51,435 nucleotides of DNA, taken from an uncultured Lachnoclostridium sp. Its GTDB lineage: Bacteria; Bacillota; Clostridia; Lachnospirales; Lachnospiraceae. A program made the translations under genes and the position numbers. How positions within the stretch are numbered: the stretch's first letter is position 1; each line of letters starts with the position of its first letter. The notes beneath the pieces were generated by a model. That model made no database searches. It was not told the origin of the DNA and saw only the letters and a program-made list of their open reading frames with translations. Of the stretch, positions 1 to 8,575 are shown piece by piece. Location of the stretch: assembly GCA_930986645.1 (NCBI GenBank), contig CAKNJS010000015.1:1-51435 (forward strand). The letters are read 5' to 3'.

Positions 1-241
1 AGGCCCCGTCATCAGCGACAGGTGCTATCTTATCACCGCAGAATGGAATTGTCAATGCTTTTTCTGTTTTTTATTTATTTCAGACAATTCACGCAATTCC
101 AACTATTTTTATCTCCTTTCATGGCATTATTCACATGTGATGCCCCTCTTATTTTTTATACTCTCAGTCGTTAACAAAATCTTTCGTGCTTTTCATCTTT
201 TTTATATATAGAAACATGACATACAGCTGACATCTTTTCCA

Positions 242-272
242 TGATATAATAGCCACAAATAAACGAAAGGAG
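242..272 (+). promoter_or_regulatory. Extended -10 promoter and RBS of the WYL regulator
   Basis: A TATAAT hexamer at 245-250 is preceded by TG one base upstream (242-243), an extended -10. No good -35 lies 17 bases upstream, as is common for such promoters. AAAGGAG at about 266-272 precedes the ATG at 279. Bases 1-240 are AT-rich and hold no gene I can support. They include an 8-bp inverted repeat, GAATTGTC at 46-53 and GACAATTC at 83-90, of unknown meaning. Confidence 0.55.
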
Positions 273-278
273 CAGTTT

Positions 279-1253
279 ATGAAGATTGATCGGCTTATCG
301 GAATCCTGTCTATATTATTGCAAAAAGAGAATGTAACCGCCCCAGATCTTGCTAAGCATTTTGAAGTGTCTCGCAGAACCATTAACAGGGATATCGACGC
401 TTTGTGTCAGGCGGGAATCCCGATTGTAACAAAACAGGGCGTAAACGGAGGTATTTCTATTATGGATGGATTCAGGATTGACCGCACCCTGCTGACGAAT
501 TCGGAAATGAAAGATATTCTCGCGGGTCTCAGAAGTCTGGACAGTATTAATGGAACAAACCGTTACGGGCAGCTGATGGAAAAACTCTCCGCCGGTTCTT
601 CTGATTTTATGACAGGTGATCAGTCTATTCTGATCGATCTTTCTTCGTGGTATAAGGAGTCTCTGGCCCCGAAGATTGAGCTGATCCGCAGAGCCATTGA
701 CAACAGGTCGCTTCTTGAATTCCATTATTACTCTCCGAATGGCGAAAGCCGCCGGGTAATAGAGCCCTATTATCTGATCTTCTGCTGGTCAAGCTGGTAT
801 GTGTGGGGTTGGTGCCGCCAAAGAGAAGACTACCGCCTGTTCAAACTGAACCGTATGGAAGTACTTACGGCAGATGAAGATGAAAAATTTGAGAAGCGCA
901 CTGCCCCGTATCCGGATCTGAGCAATGAACGGATCTTTCCGGGCGGTATTCGCGTCAAAGCTCTCTTTGATAAAGAATGTAAATGGCGCCTGATTGAGGA
1001 ATTCGGCAGCGGATGTTTTGAAGAATTACAGAATGGACGGCTGCTCTTCCACGCCGATTACACCAGCAGAGATAATCTGATTTCATGGCTCCTGACATTC
1101 GGGGAAAAAGCCGAACTGCTTGAGCCGGAATTTCTGAGAGAAGAACTTGGAGAAACGATCCGCAAAATGTCTGATCTGTATACCAACGGCAACAAGCACG
1201 GGCATGATGAAAAATGTAATATCACAGACATCGGTAAAACAAAAACAAGTTAG
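279..1253 (+). CDS. YafY-type HTH and WYL-domain transcriptional regulator
   Basis: A 324-residue cytoplasmic DNA-binding regulator. Residues 1-55 form an HTH_11/DeoR-like winged helix (recognition helix near SRRTINRDID). Residues about 140-197 are a WYL domain, with the WY pair in SSWYVWGWC, and the rest matches the usual WCX tail. Length is normal for the family. WYL domains are thought to sense a ligand, often nucleic acid or nucleotide. It leads a run of four plus-strand genes (23 bp to the next), so it may regulate them or itself. The target is unknown. The start is set by AAAGGAG 7 bases upstream of the ATG. Confidence 0.9.
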   Translation: MKIDRLIGILSILLQKENVTAPDLAKHFEVSRRTINRDIDALCQAGIPIVTKQGVNGGISIMDGFRIDRTLLTNSEMKDILAGLRSLDSINGTNRYGQLMEKLSAGSSDFMTGDQSILIDLSSWYKESLAPKIELIRRAIDNRSLLEFHYYSPNGESRRVIEPYYLIFCWSSWYVWGWCRQREDYRLFKLNRMEVLTADEDEKFEKRTAPYPDLSNERIFPGGIRVKALFDKECKWRLIEEFGSGCFEELQNGRLLFHADYTSRDNLISWLLTFGEKAELLEPEFLREELGETIRKMSDLYTNGNKHGHDEKCNITDIGKTKTS

Positions 1254-1275
1254 CATATAGAAAAGGAGACGCAAC

Positions 1276-1905
1276 ATGAAATATACATGGATGGATGACT
1301 ATCTATTGAAGAAAAAGGGCGTAACAAAGGATCTGCAGCCTGTCTGGAACTGGATCCGGTATCATGTCGGAGGCAGGATGTTCGCTGCGATATGTCTTAA
1401 TCAGGAAAATAAGCCATACTATATCAACCTTAAGCTCGATCCGGTAAGAGGCGATTATATGCGAAGACTCTACACGGATATCATACCGGGATATTATTCA
1501 GACAAAGTCCATTGGAATTCCATCCGCCCGGACGGAGCCGTACCGGATGATCTGATGAAAGATATGCTGGACGAATCATACCGGCTGGTCCTCGAAAGCT
1601 TCAGCAGGCGCCGCCAGAGAGATATTCTCGGGATCACCTGCTGCGGAGCTGACTGTTCGGAATGCGGGTGTTACGGAAATATATGTAAAGGATGCAATGA
1701 GCTGTGCGGTAAAGTATTTCACGCGCCCAAAGGAAAAGCCTGTCCCATCTACCGCTGCGCGGTGAACCGGAAACATCTGACAAGCTGTGCAAAATGTGAG
1801 GAACTCCCCTGTACAATATGGCGTGAGACGAAGGATCCGCAGCTCACGGATGAAGAATTTGAAACCGATATCCAAAACCGCATCCGCAACCTCAGGGAAG
1901 TCTGA
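1276..1905 (+). CDS. MmcQ/YjbR-like domain fused to a cysteine-rich DUF3795 domain
   Basis: A 209-residue protein with two parts. Residues 1-110 look like the MmcQ/YjbR fold, shown by WNWIRYHVGGRMFA near the start, PGYYSDKVHWNSI in the middle and a DDLMKDMLDESYRLV helix. Residues 117-185 carry about a dozen cysteines (CCGADCSECGCYGNICKGC, then further C pairs), typical of DUF3795, presumably binding zinc or another metal. YjbR proteins are often called DNA-binding but the function is not established. AAAGGAGACGCAAC precedes the ATG. Probable operon with the WYL gene upstream and the GyrI-like gene 75 bp downstream. The role is unknown. Confidence 0.8.
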   Translation: MKYTWMDDYLLKKKGVTKDLQPVWNWIRYHVGGRMFAAICLNQENKPYYINLKLDPVRGDYMRRLYTDIIPGYYSDKVHWNSIRPDGAVPDDLMKDMLDESYRLVLESFSRRRQRDILGITCCGADCSECGCYGNICKGCNELCGKVFHAPKGKACPIYRCAVNRKHLTSCAKCEELPCTIWRETKDPQLTDEEFETDIQNRIRNLREV

Positions 1906-1916
1906 CAATAATCCGG

Positions 1917-1945
1917 AGGCCTTTCCTTAAAAAGGAAATCCGAAG
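1917..1945 (+). other. Intergenic hairpin between the YjbR-fusion and GyrI-like genes
   Basis: TTTCCTT (1922-1928) and AAGGAAA (1932-1938) form a 7-bp stem with a 3-base loop. No T-run follows, so it is not a convincing terminator. It could pause or stabilise the transcript. Low weight. Confidence 0.3.
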
Positions 1946-1980
1946 GTTCAAAAATAAACACGACCAGAAAGGAGCACCAT

Positions 1981-2616
1981 ATGGCATTCGATTACAAAAA
2001 GGAATATAAAGAATTTTATCTGCCGCCGAAAAAGCCCGGTATCGTAGACGTTCCGGAAATGAATTATGTAGCCGTAAGGGGAAAAGGGAATCCGAACGAA
2101 CCGGATGGAGAATACAAGACGGCAATGAGGCTGCTCTACGGGATTGCATTTACCATAAAAATGAGTTATAAAGGAAATCATAAGATCGAGGGATATTTTC
2201 CCTACGTAGTGCCGCCTCTGGAAGGGCTCTGGTATCAGGACGGTGCCGGGACAGACATCGACTACTCCCGTAAAGATGATTTCCGCTGGGTCTCCATGAT
2301 CCGGCTGCCGGAATTTGTCACCAGAGAAGTGTTTGACTGGGCAGTCCGGGAAGCGTCCGAGAAAAAGAAAACCGATTTCTCCAAAGCAGAATTCTTCACA
2401 TATCATGAAGGCTCATGCGCACAATGTATGCATATAGGGAGTTACGATGACGAACCGGAGATAATAAAAAACATAGAAGCCTTTCTCAAAGAGAAGGGGT
2501 ATAAAACAGATTTTTCCGGGCACCGTATGCACCACGAAATCTATCTGAGCGATCCCAGAAGGACTGCTCCCGAGAAACTGCGCACCGTGATCCGGCTGCC
2601 AATCGCAAAGGAATAA
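1981..2616 (+). CDS. GyrI-like small-molecule-binding domain protein
   Basis: A 211-residue soluble protein with the GyrI-like (SHS2/BacR effector-binding) pattern. It opens with an FDYKKEYKEFY segment, then VPEMNYVAVRGKGNPNE, the first strand that often reads YxxxxGxG in this family. It ends with a strand pair and HEIYLSDPRRT, as in standalone GyrI-like proteins. Such domains bind drugs or amphipathic ligands. No HTH is present, so it is the ligand-binding half alone. AAAGGAG lies 6 bases before the ATG. An imperfect 16-bp tandem repeat (ATCGCAAAGGAA twice) spans its stop codon. Confidence 0.8.
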   Translation: MAFDYKKEYKEFYLPPKKPGIVDVPEMNYVAVRGKGNPNEPDGEYKTAMRLLYGIAFTIKMSYKGNHKIEGYFPYVVPPLEGLWYQDGAGTDIDYSRKDDFRWVSMIRLPEFVTREVFDWAVREASEKKKTDFSKAEFFTYHEGSCAQCMHIGSYDDEPEIIKNIEAFLKEKGYKTDFSGHRMHHEIYLSDPRRTAPEKLRTVIRLPIAKE

Positions 2617-2633
2617 AATCGCAAAGGAACAAG
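2602..2633 (+). repeat. Short tandem repeat across the stop codon of the GyrI-like gene
   Basis: ATCGCAAAGGAA occurs at 2602-2613 and again at 2618-2629, a 16-bp period. The first copy supplies the last codons and the TAA; the second lies in the spacer. It looks like a small slippage duplication. Confidence 0.6.
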
Positions 2634-2653
2634 TTAGAGAGGAAAAGAGAATC

Positions 2654-2926
2654 ATGGAATTTACACACAAGGAAAATCAGATCGCATTATATTCAGAGAA
2701 AGGAGAAATGATCGCAGAAGTCACATTTCCCTATATTGATGAGGAAACCGTAGATATAAACCATACTTTTGTAGACGCTTCACTGCGCGGCCAGGGGATC
2801 GCCGGAAAACTGATGGAGGCGCTGGCAGAGGATCTGGAGCAGAGGAACTTAAAAGCCGTTCCCACCTGCTCCTACGCTGTAAAATGGTTTGAGAAACATG
2901 CTGAATATGCAACACTTTTAAAGTAA
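2654..2926 (+). CDS. Small GNAT-family N-acetyltransferase (YidJ/YjdJ type)
   Basis: A 90-residue single-domain GNAT of the short GCN5-related class. It shows a YIDEETVDINHTFVD strand, then LRGQGIAGKLMEALAED, which carries the acetyl-CoA pyrophosphate loop R/Q-x-x-G-x-G/A. A final strand, PTCSYAVKWFEKH, follows, where the C-x-x-x-x-F/Y-x-x-x-H ending is typical of this subfamily. The substrate is unknown. GAGAGG precedes the ATG. The gene ends 5 bp from the end of the convergent histidine phosphatase gene, with no terminator between them. Confidence 0.88.
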   Translation: MEFTHKENQIALYSEKGEMIAEVTFPYIDEETVDINHTFVDASLRGQGIAGKLMEALAEDLEQRNLKAVPTCSYAVKWFEKHAEYATLLK

Positions 2927-2931
2927 CGCCA

Positions 2932-3474
2932 TCAGTTGAATTCATATTTCTTCAGCTCACAGTTTTTGATCCCAAACCGGGCGAATTCTTCATTCGTCAT
3001 GTCCGTGAAATAGGACTGAACAGCTCTGGCGACACCATTGTGGGCGACCATGAGATAGACTTTCTCATCCGCTTCCTGTCTGACGTCATCTAACAGATTG
3101 TAGATTCTCTGACAGAAGCGGATCATGGACTCCCCGCCCTCATAGCTGTCGGCAAAACAGGTCTTGGCGTGCTGAAATTCTTCCCCGTTGCGCGGTGTGG
3201 ATTCATATTTTCCGAAATTCTGCTCCTTCAGTCTCGGCTCAACCCTCATAGGTACTCCCGTGATTTCCGAGATATGCTTCGCTGTGTCCGCCGCGCGCAT
3301 CAGGGGAGAACAGATGATTTCATCTATGTGAATGTCCTCCCGCAGTATTCGTCCGGCAAGCTCTTCCGCCTGATGATGCCCCTGCTCTGTCAGCTCAATA
3401 TCTGTAGCTCCGCATATCTTATTCTCTACATTCCATACAGTCTGTCCGTGACGTGTAAAATAAAAATATCCCAT
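2932..3474 (-). CDS. Histidine phosphatase family protein (phosphoglycerate-mutase-like)
   Basis: A 180-residue protein of the His-phosphatase (PGAM/CobC-like) superfamily. The catalytic RHG is at residues 8-10 in FTRHGQTVWN. A second conserved region, ICSPLMRAADTAK, and the late catalytic histidine in VAHNGVAR are present. The enzyme removes phosphate from a small metabolite; the substrate cannot be read from sequence. I start at the ATG at 3474: AAAGGAG sits just upstream, whereas a longer in-frame GTG at 3489 would overlap that ribosome site. Last gene of the minus-strand lipoprotein/two-component cluster. Confidence 0.9.
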   Translation of the reverse strand: MGYFYFTRHGQTVWNVENKICGATDIELTEQGHHQAEELAGRILREDIHIDEIICSPLMRAADTAKHISEITGVPMRVEPRLKEQNFGKYESTPRNGEEFQHAKTCFADSYEGGESMIRFCQRIYNLLDDVRQEADEKVYLMVAHNGVARAVQSYFTDMTNEEFARFGIKNCELKKYEFN

Positions 3475-3501
3475 GTCGTCTCCTTTCACAACTTTCTAAA
3501 T

Positions 3502-5208
3502 TTACTGATAGGAATTTCTCACATTTTCCGTCAGTTCTTCTCCCCCGCCAGCATACCACTCCTGTACAAAGATGTCAAAATAATCCACAGGCTCTTCTCC
3601 TGCAATGATCTTCAGGAAAGCAGAAGATTCCAGATCCTGCAGATTCTGCGGGATCTCACTTTCTGCCGCACTCAGGGGAATTGCCGGTTTCTCTCTGATC
3701 CCGGCATTATCCAGCACTTCCACCGCCTGTATTCTGGAGGCATATGCCGCCCATCCGTTGGCAGTGGTCAGATTGCCGTTCAGGAAAGAGCGGCAGGTAT
3801 TGTAATAAGATTTCTCTAGCCCGGAAAGCTCTGTCACACTTATTTCGCCATTCAGCGCTTTCTGCAGATTGTCACCGCATCGGTACAGAGCATCGATGTA
3901 ATCTACATTGATATTCATAGGCCTTGCAGTAGGATCCACATTAATCGAGAAGTAGTCATTTACCTCTGATGCGTAATGATCATCCTCATATCTGGAATAA
4001 TCAAAAATAGCGCTCACATATTTTCCGACGATCTCCGGATGCTCATATCCTTTCCGCACGACTACATACATCCATTCATCATACGACTCAAAAGTCTGCG
4101 GTTCGTCCGTCACATCCTCGGCGAAAAGATACGGCTTCCACTCGGCGCTGTTATCCGCGCTGTAAGACAGGATCAGCGGATTATTCGGCGCCCACCAGCG
4201 CCCGAAAGCAGCACCGCAGTATCCGTTTACGAGCAGCTCGTCGATATTATCTGTCTTGCGCAGAAGGAAACGGGAATCAAGCACTCCGTCCTGATACAGC
4301 TGATTCAGATATCTCAGAGCTTCTTTTGTCTCGGGAGTTACTGATCCGTATACTACATCCCCGCCATTGTCAAGAATCCATTTTCCCGGAGCAGAGCCAA
4401 ACTTGGTAAATATCCCGTCTACTCCGTAGGTCTCACTTGAACCTGCAATAAGCCCCGTGCTGCAGGCCAGCCCCACTGTTTTCCCGTCTCCGGCAATATC
4501 ATTGTCCACAAATGCTTTGATAATCTGCATTGCCTCATCCATCGTCCGGGGTTCTTCGAGCCCCAGTTTTCTGATCCAGTCGGCCCGAAGCCAGAGGAGC
4601 ATATGACCGTCATCGATAGCTGTATTGGGGAAGGCATAGAGCTTTCCGTCAAAGGTGGCAGAGCCCAGCAGATCATCGCCGTAACTGTCATACATTTCTT
4701 TAATCGCATCTGTTGTACACTCTTCATATACCTGAGTCAGGTCTTCTATAAGCCCGGCTTTTACCAGCCTCTCCAGATTATCCCTGCCGTTTACCACAAG
4801 CACGTCCGGAATTGACCTGTCGGCTATGCTCATCTCGAGGGCCTCCTCATAAGAGCCGCCCGCCTCAAGTTCAAATATATCCACATTCTGGATATTCAGA
4901 ACCTCTTTGAGATATCTCGTGTAAGCATTATCTTCATACGTGTCTCCGGCAGGCAGATTGGAATTATTGGCTCCCGCTATCTTTCCGAGAGTGTACTCGA
5001 CAGTATCCGGATATTTCCCCAGCGGCGTACGTGCCGCCTCATCCCACGCCTCCTGAACTGATTCAGGATCTGCCGTCCCTGTGTTTTCTGAACTTTTCCC
5101 TGTTTCTGCGGCATCACTGTTCAGTCCGGATACACTGCCGGAGCAGCCGGAAATAAGAAATATCAGCGCGGCAGCCAGAGCTGTAAACTGTAAAATTCGT
5201 CTTTTCAT
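3502..5208 (-). CDS. Large extracellular solute-binding lipoprotein (LplA/YtcQ type)
   Basis: About 568 residues. The N-terminus is a lipoprotein signal (MKRRILQF, hydrophobic stretch, LISGC with the lipid cysteine at residue 22), then a Ser/Thr-rich linker and a family-1 solute-binding fold. It resembles the 500-560-residue binding proteins found beside YesM/YesN pairs. The ATG at 5208 overlaps the kinase stop codon (ATGA), so the two are translationally coupled; a longer frame to 5325 would start deep inside the kinase gene. The cluster already encodes a normal-sized binding protein, so this one may present ligand to the kinase rather than feed a transporter (inference). Downstream is only a phosphatase gene. 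Confidence 0.85.
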   Translation of the reverse strand: MKRRILQFTALAAALIFLISGCSGSVSGLNSDAAETGKSSENTGTADPESVQEAWDEAARTPLGKYPDTVEYTLGKIAGANNSNLPAGDTYEDNAYTRYLKEVLNIQNVDIFELEAGGSYEEALEMSIADRSIPDVLVVNGRDNLERLVKAGLIEDLTQVYEECTTDAIKEMYDSYGDDLLGSATFDGKLYAFPNTAIDDGHMLLWLRADWIRKLGLEEPRTMDEAMQIIKAFVDNDIAGDGKTVGLACSTGLIAGSSETYGVDGIFTKFGSAPGKWILDNGGDVVYGSVTPETKEALRYLNQLYQDGVLDSRFLLRKTDNIDELLVNGYCGAAFGRWWAPNNPLILSYSADNSAEWKPYLFAEDVTDEPQTFESYDEWMYVVVRKGYEHPEIVGKYVSAIFDYSRYEDDHYASEVNDYFSINVDPTARPMNINVDYIDALYRCGDNLQKALNGEISVTELSGLEKSYYNTCRSFLNGNLTTANGWAAYASRIQAVEVLDNAGIREKPAIPLSAAESEIPQNLQDLESSAFLKIIAGEEPVDYFDIFVQEWYAGGGEELTENVRNSYQ

Positions 5209-6899
5209 TGTGTTTTCTTTCCTGCTTTCTTCGGAATTCGGATCTTCACTTCCGTCCCCTGCCCGGGACTGCTCGTCACTTGCATCGTTCCGGCTTTTCC
5301 ATACAGAACCTGTATCCTCTCGCACACATTTCTTATTCCATAGCCGGAAGACTGGTATGTAAGGATCTCATCCGCTTTTTCCTGCTCCATGCCGACGCCG
5401 TTGTCCCGCACTGTAAATATAAGGAAGTCACCGTCCTTGGCAGCCCCGACGTACAGACACTTTTCCTCGTTCTCCGACATGTCAAGGCCATGGTCGATAG
5501 CATTTTCCACAAGAGGCTGAAGGATCAGCTTGGGAATCTCATACCCGGATATTTCCTGATCAATCTCTTCTTTTACAGCAAAACTGTCATCGTGCATGAC
5601 CAGCTGTATTTTCAGATAAGCTCTTATATTGCTGATCTCATTTTCAACGGTTGTCATCGTCTCACCGCGGTTCAGGCTCGTCCGGTAATACGTCGACAAT
5701 GCCAGCGTCACCTGACTGATCTCATCCTCTCCTGCCTCAAGCGCTTTCCAGTTGATAATAGACAGAGAATTATAGAGAAAATGCGGATTAATCTGTGCCT
5801 GAAGCGCCTTCATCTCACTGTTCTGAAGTTTGATCTTCCCTTCATATACTTCCGAGATCAGATGGTTGATCTGATCCATCATCCGGCGGAAAGAGCGGAT
5901 GAGCACGCCTACTTCATCATTGGAATTGCTGGTAACCGTCACCTTGCGGAATCCCAGATGGATCTGGTTCATATTTTCTGTCAGGCGCTCCAGACAGGAG
6001 ACCATTCTCCTCGAGAACACATAGCCGACAAGCACCAGAAGGATAATGCAGATAATGACGATCGGAATGTTTCTGGCTATAAGGATCCATACAGATTCCG
6101 TTATCACTTCTGAGGGACGGTATATGTAAAATCTCCAACCAGTTCCATCCATACTCTGGACAGAATACGTGTAGTTCTCTGTAATATAGTCGACAGACTC
6201 CGGCTGTGCAGGCGTATATTTATCATCCATGGAATAACTGGAATATACCACATTGCCGCCTGCGTCCAGAATGATTCCTCCCGTATTATCGCGCAGCTGG
6301 CTTGTAAATGGCTCCAGCACAGCCTGATAATCCAGCGTCATAACAAGGACTGCCGTGACGTCGTCATCATAGAACTTCCTGCATGCCGTGATCTCCTGTC
6401 TGGCGCCGCGCCGCACCGACCACTGCAGCAGCGTGCTGTCATCCATGTCGGCATACCACGGCTGGTTCTCTGCCTCGGAAAGAGGCATCAGCGTATCTCC
6501 GTGCGCCACCTGAATACTCTCTGAATACAGTGTGATCTCTTTGATCTCCTTATGATAGATTTGGGGCATCTGCAGCAGCGGATCCGCCACATTGACATAT
6601 TCCAGATAAGCCTCGTAATCCGATTCCGGTTTTGTCGAGAGGATTGACCTGAGATCCTGAGAATAGGAGAGGTAGTCTACAAGGTTCTCGTAGATCATCT
6701 CCTGATTATCGATCGCCTCCACCGACTGCTCCAGTGTATTCTCCATACTGTCCACTTCATTTTCATGGAGAATACTCAGCATGCCGCTCTGCATATAGAT
6801 CACGATGATCACTACAGGGATCAGTCCGGCCGCAAGTACAAGCAGAGTAAGTTTATACCGGTATTTAAGATTCTTGAACTTCCTGTATAGATTCTTCAT
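5205..6899 (-). CDS. YesM-type sensor histidine kinase
   Basis: A 564-residue membrane kinase. TM1 is about residues 17-39 (LTLLVLAAGLIPVVIIVIY), followed by an extracytoplasmic dCache-like sensor to about 270, TM2 (IVIICIILLVLVGYVFS), HAMP, then a His_kinase domain with phospho-acceptor INPHFLYNSLSIINWK. An HATPase follows with DHGLDMSENE and DNGVGM. This is the standard YesM/LytS-like layout. Its start overlaps the 3' end of the regulator gene by 35 bp, and its stop overlaps the lipoprotein gene start. Together they probably sense a carbohydrate outside the cell and control the ABC genes upstream. Confidence 0.93.
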   Translation of the reverse strand: MKNLYRKFKNLKYRYKLTLLVLAAGLIPVVIIVIYMQSGMLSILHENEVDSMENTLEQSVEAIDNQEMIYENLVDYLSYSQDLRSILSTKPESDYEAYLEYVNVADPLLQMPQIYHKEIKEITLYSESIQVAHGDTLMPLSEAENQPWYADMDDSTLLQWSVRRGARQEITACRKFYDDDVTAVLVMTLDYQAVLEPFTSQLRDNTGGIILDAGGNVVYSSYSMDDKYTPAQPESVDYITENYTYSVQSMDGTGWRFYIYRPSEVITESVWILIARNIPIVIICIILLVLVGYVFSRRMVSCLERLTENMNQIHLGFRKVTVTSNSNDEVGVLIRSFRRMMDQINHLISEVYEGKIKLQNSEMKALQAQINPHFLYNSLSIINWKALEAGEDEISQVTLALSTYYRTSLNRGETMTTVENEISNIRAYLKIQLVMHDDSFAVKEEIDQEISGYEIPKLILQPLVENAIDHGLDMSENEEKCLYVGAAKDGDFLIFTVRDNGVGMEQEKADEILTYQSSGYGIRNVCERIQVLYGKAGTMQVTSSPGQGTEVKIRIPKKAGKKTQ

Positions 6900-8418
6900 C
6901 TGTAATTCCCTTTCTGCAGGACTCCGGCGAAGTCCCGAAGAACTCCCGGAAACTGCGGCAGAAGTACGAGCTGTTAGAAAAGCCTACTTCTTTGGCGATC
7001 TGAGCGATCTTCTTATTTGTATCCTCAAGAAGCGCTTTCGCCTTATTCATCCTCACTTCACGGACAAAGCGGTTCAGCGTAACTCCCGTCTCCTCCTTAA
7101 AGATCGTGCTGAGATATCCCGGAGACAGATATACCAGCGCGGCAAGTTTCTCCGGTCCCAGCTCCTTCTCTCCGTAATGATGGTATATATAATTTTTTAC
7201 AGTAGTTATCTCCCCGCGGAAGCCGTCCTGCTGCTCCTGTATATATCTTTCAAACTCCTCCACCGCTTCCGAGACAATATCGACCACATCATCGATCTTC
7301 CTGCCATGGTAAAGCCGATCCACCTTTTTCGAAAGGATCTTCTCATCCGCCGTATCCATCTGTTCGCAGATCTCTTTCAGGATACTGGAGAACACGAATT
7401 TGACATACATTTGCGAAAATTTCCCGTCCGCCCTGTATTTATGCTCCAATTTTCCGAAATCCAGCCTGAGATGCGCGAGGTCCTTGTATTTGATATCATT
7501 GCTGATCTGCTCCATGATCTCGGAATCTTCTCCGGCCGCATCCTGCATATTTTCTCCCGGTTCCCCGCTTAAAAATAAATGCCGGCCGGGCTGATAGAAC
7601 TGCTCTTCCAGAAGTTTCTCCAGTCTGCGGAACTCTTCCGGCATCTCTCTCCAGCTCTCCACCGGTTCACTGACCGCCAAATAACAGTCCGCATCAAACT
7701 GCTGCCAGAAGAACTGATGAAGTGTGTCTGCCAGGGACCTGTAATCCGTATACATCTCCGTAAACAGCAGGAGAGACTCATTGGAATTCAGATTGACATA
7801 ATAGAACTCCCTCTGGATCTGATCTTTCAGGGCTCCGGTGAAATGTTCCTCGTCTGTCTCAAAGAAGCCATTGGACGCACTCACCAGGATCATACGCCCA
7901 CACCGGCTGAGGATACAACTGCCGCCCGAAAGCAATTCTTCCAGTTTATCTGCGTTTTCCGTGTTCGATGTATAAAGATAATCAATAAAAAAATATTTCA
8001 TTAGATAGTCTTTCTGCCGTTCCCTCTGTTCTCTCTCGGCATGCCGTGCCCTGATATTTCCGATCACCCTCGAAAGCGTTTTTGAGAACTCTGCCGGATC
8101 CACCGGCTTCAGGACATAATCAACCACTCCATGGCGCAGGGCTTCCCTTGCATAAGAGAAATCATTATATCCGCTGAAAATGACAATCTCCATATCCCTG
8201 TCTGTTTCCCTTACATGACGGACAAGCTCCAGTCCGCTCATATAAGGCATCTTTACGTCCGAAAAAAGGATATCAACATGATTGGATGCAAGAACACCGA
8301 GCGCATCCTTTCCGTTTGCCGCCTCTAATATGCGGAATTCCTCTTTTTCCCGTTTCAGAAGAAATTTAATTCCGTTTCTCTCCAGTTTCTCATCATCTAC
8401 TATCAGAATTGTAAACAT
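6865..8418 (-). CDS. YesN-type response regulator with AraC DNA-binding domain
   Basis: About 517 residues. The receiver domain starts at MFTILIVDDEKLERNG, with the phospho-acceptor Asp in DILFSDVKMPYMSG and the Lys in VVDYVLKPVD. A long middle linker of about 250 residues follows. The last 100 residues form a double-HTH AraC domain (LAALVYLSPGYLSTIFKEET, then IAQIAKEVGFSNSSYFCRSF). I start at the ATG at 8418, preceded by AAAGGGAGGG; a longer frame to 8508 has no ribosome site. It pairs with the overlapping YesM kinase and is the likely activator of the sugar transport operon. Confidence 0.93.
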   Translation of the reverse strand: MFTILIVDDEKLERNGIKFLLKREKEEFRILEAANGKDALGVLASNHVDILFSDVKMPYMSGLELVRHVRETDRDMEIVIFSGYNDFSYAREALRHGVVDYVLKPVDPAEFSKTLSRVIGNIRARHAEREQRERQKDYLMKYFFIDYLYTSNTENADKLEELLSGGSCILSRCGRMILVSASNGFFETDEEHFTGALKDQIQREFYYVNLNSNESLLLFTEMYTDYRSLADTLHQFFWQQFDADCYLAVSEPVESWREMPEEFRRLEKLLEEQFYQPGRHLFLSGEPGENMQDAAGEDSEIMEQISNDIKYKDLAHLRLDFGKLEHKYRADGKFSQMYVKFVFSSILKEICEQMDTADEKILSKKVDRLYHGRKIDDVVDIVSEAVEEFERYIQEQQDGFRGEITTVKNYIYHHYGEKELGPEKLAALVYLSPGYLSTIFKEETGVTLNRFVREVRMNKAKALLEDTNKKIAQIAKEVGFSNSSYFCRSFREFFGTSPESCRKGITDEESIQEVQES

Positions 8419-8469
8419 TGTACCCTCCCTTTCAAAATGAATTATAGTATAACCGCTGGCGAAAATAAA

Positions 8470-8519
8470 GTATCTCTGCACTGCCTGGCGGACAATCCCG
8501 CCGTGCAATACAGAGATTA
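8470..8519 (-). terminator. Terminator after the sugar permease genes
   Basis: On the minus strand an imperfect long hairpin forms in three steps: ATCTCT with AGAGAT, GCAC with GTGC, and GGCGG with CCGCC. It is followed by a T-rich tail (ACTTTATTTTC). It lies between the end of the permease gene (8576) and the start of the response regulator (8418), separating the two transcripts. Confidence 0.7.
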
Positions 8520-8575
8520 CTCTTCACCGCTATAATCATATGTTCATAAAGCCAGACTCCGGAACCGCAGCTCTG

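Noticed and set aside
46-90. Inverted repeat GAATTGTC/GACAATTC as a terminator
   Set aside because: The loop is 29 bases and no T-run follows on the side needed; it may be chance in AT-rich DNA.
3169-3819. 216-residue plus-strand frame across the phosphatase and lipoprotein genes
   Set aside because: It spans the ends of two well-supported minus-strand genes and has no motif.
5208-6113. Long open frame on the plus strand opposite the YesM kinase gene
   Set aside because: It mirrors codons of the kinase, which has clear HAMP, His_kinase and HATPase motifs. The plus-strand reading has no recognisable domain and no good ribosome site.
6805-7572. 255-residue plus-strand frame opposite the YesN gene
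   Set aside because: A shadow of the AraC-domain coding strand; composition is unusual and no motif appears.
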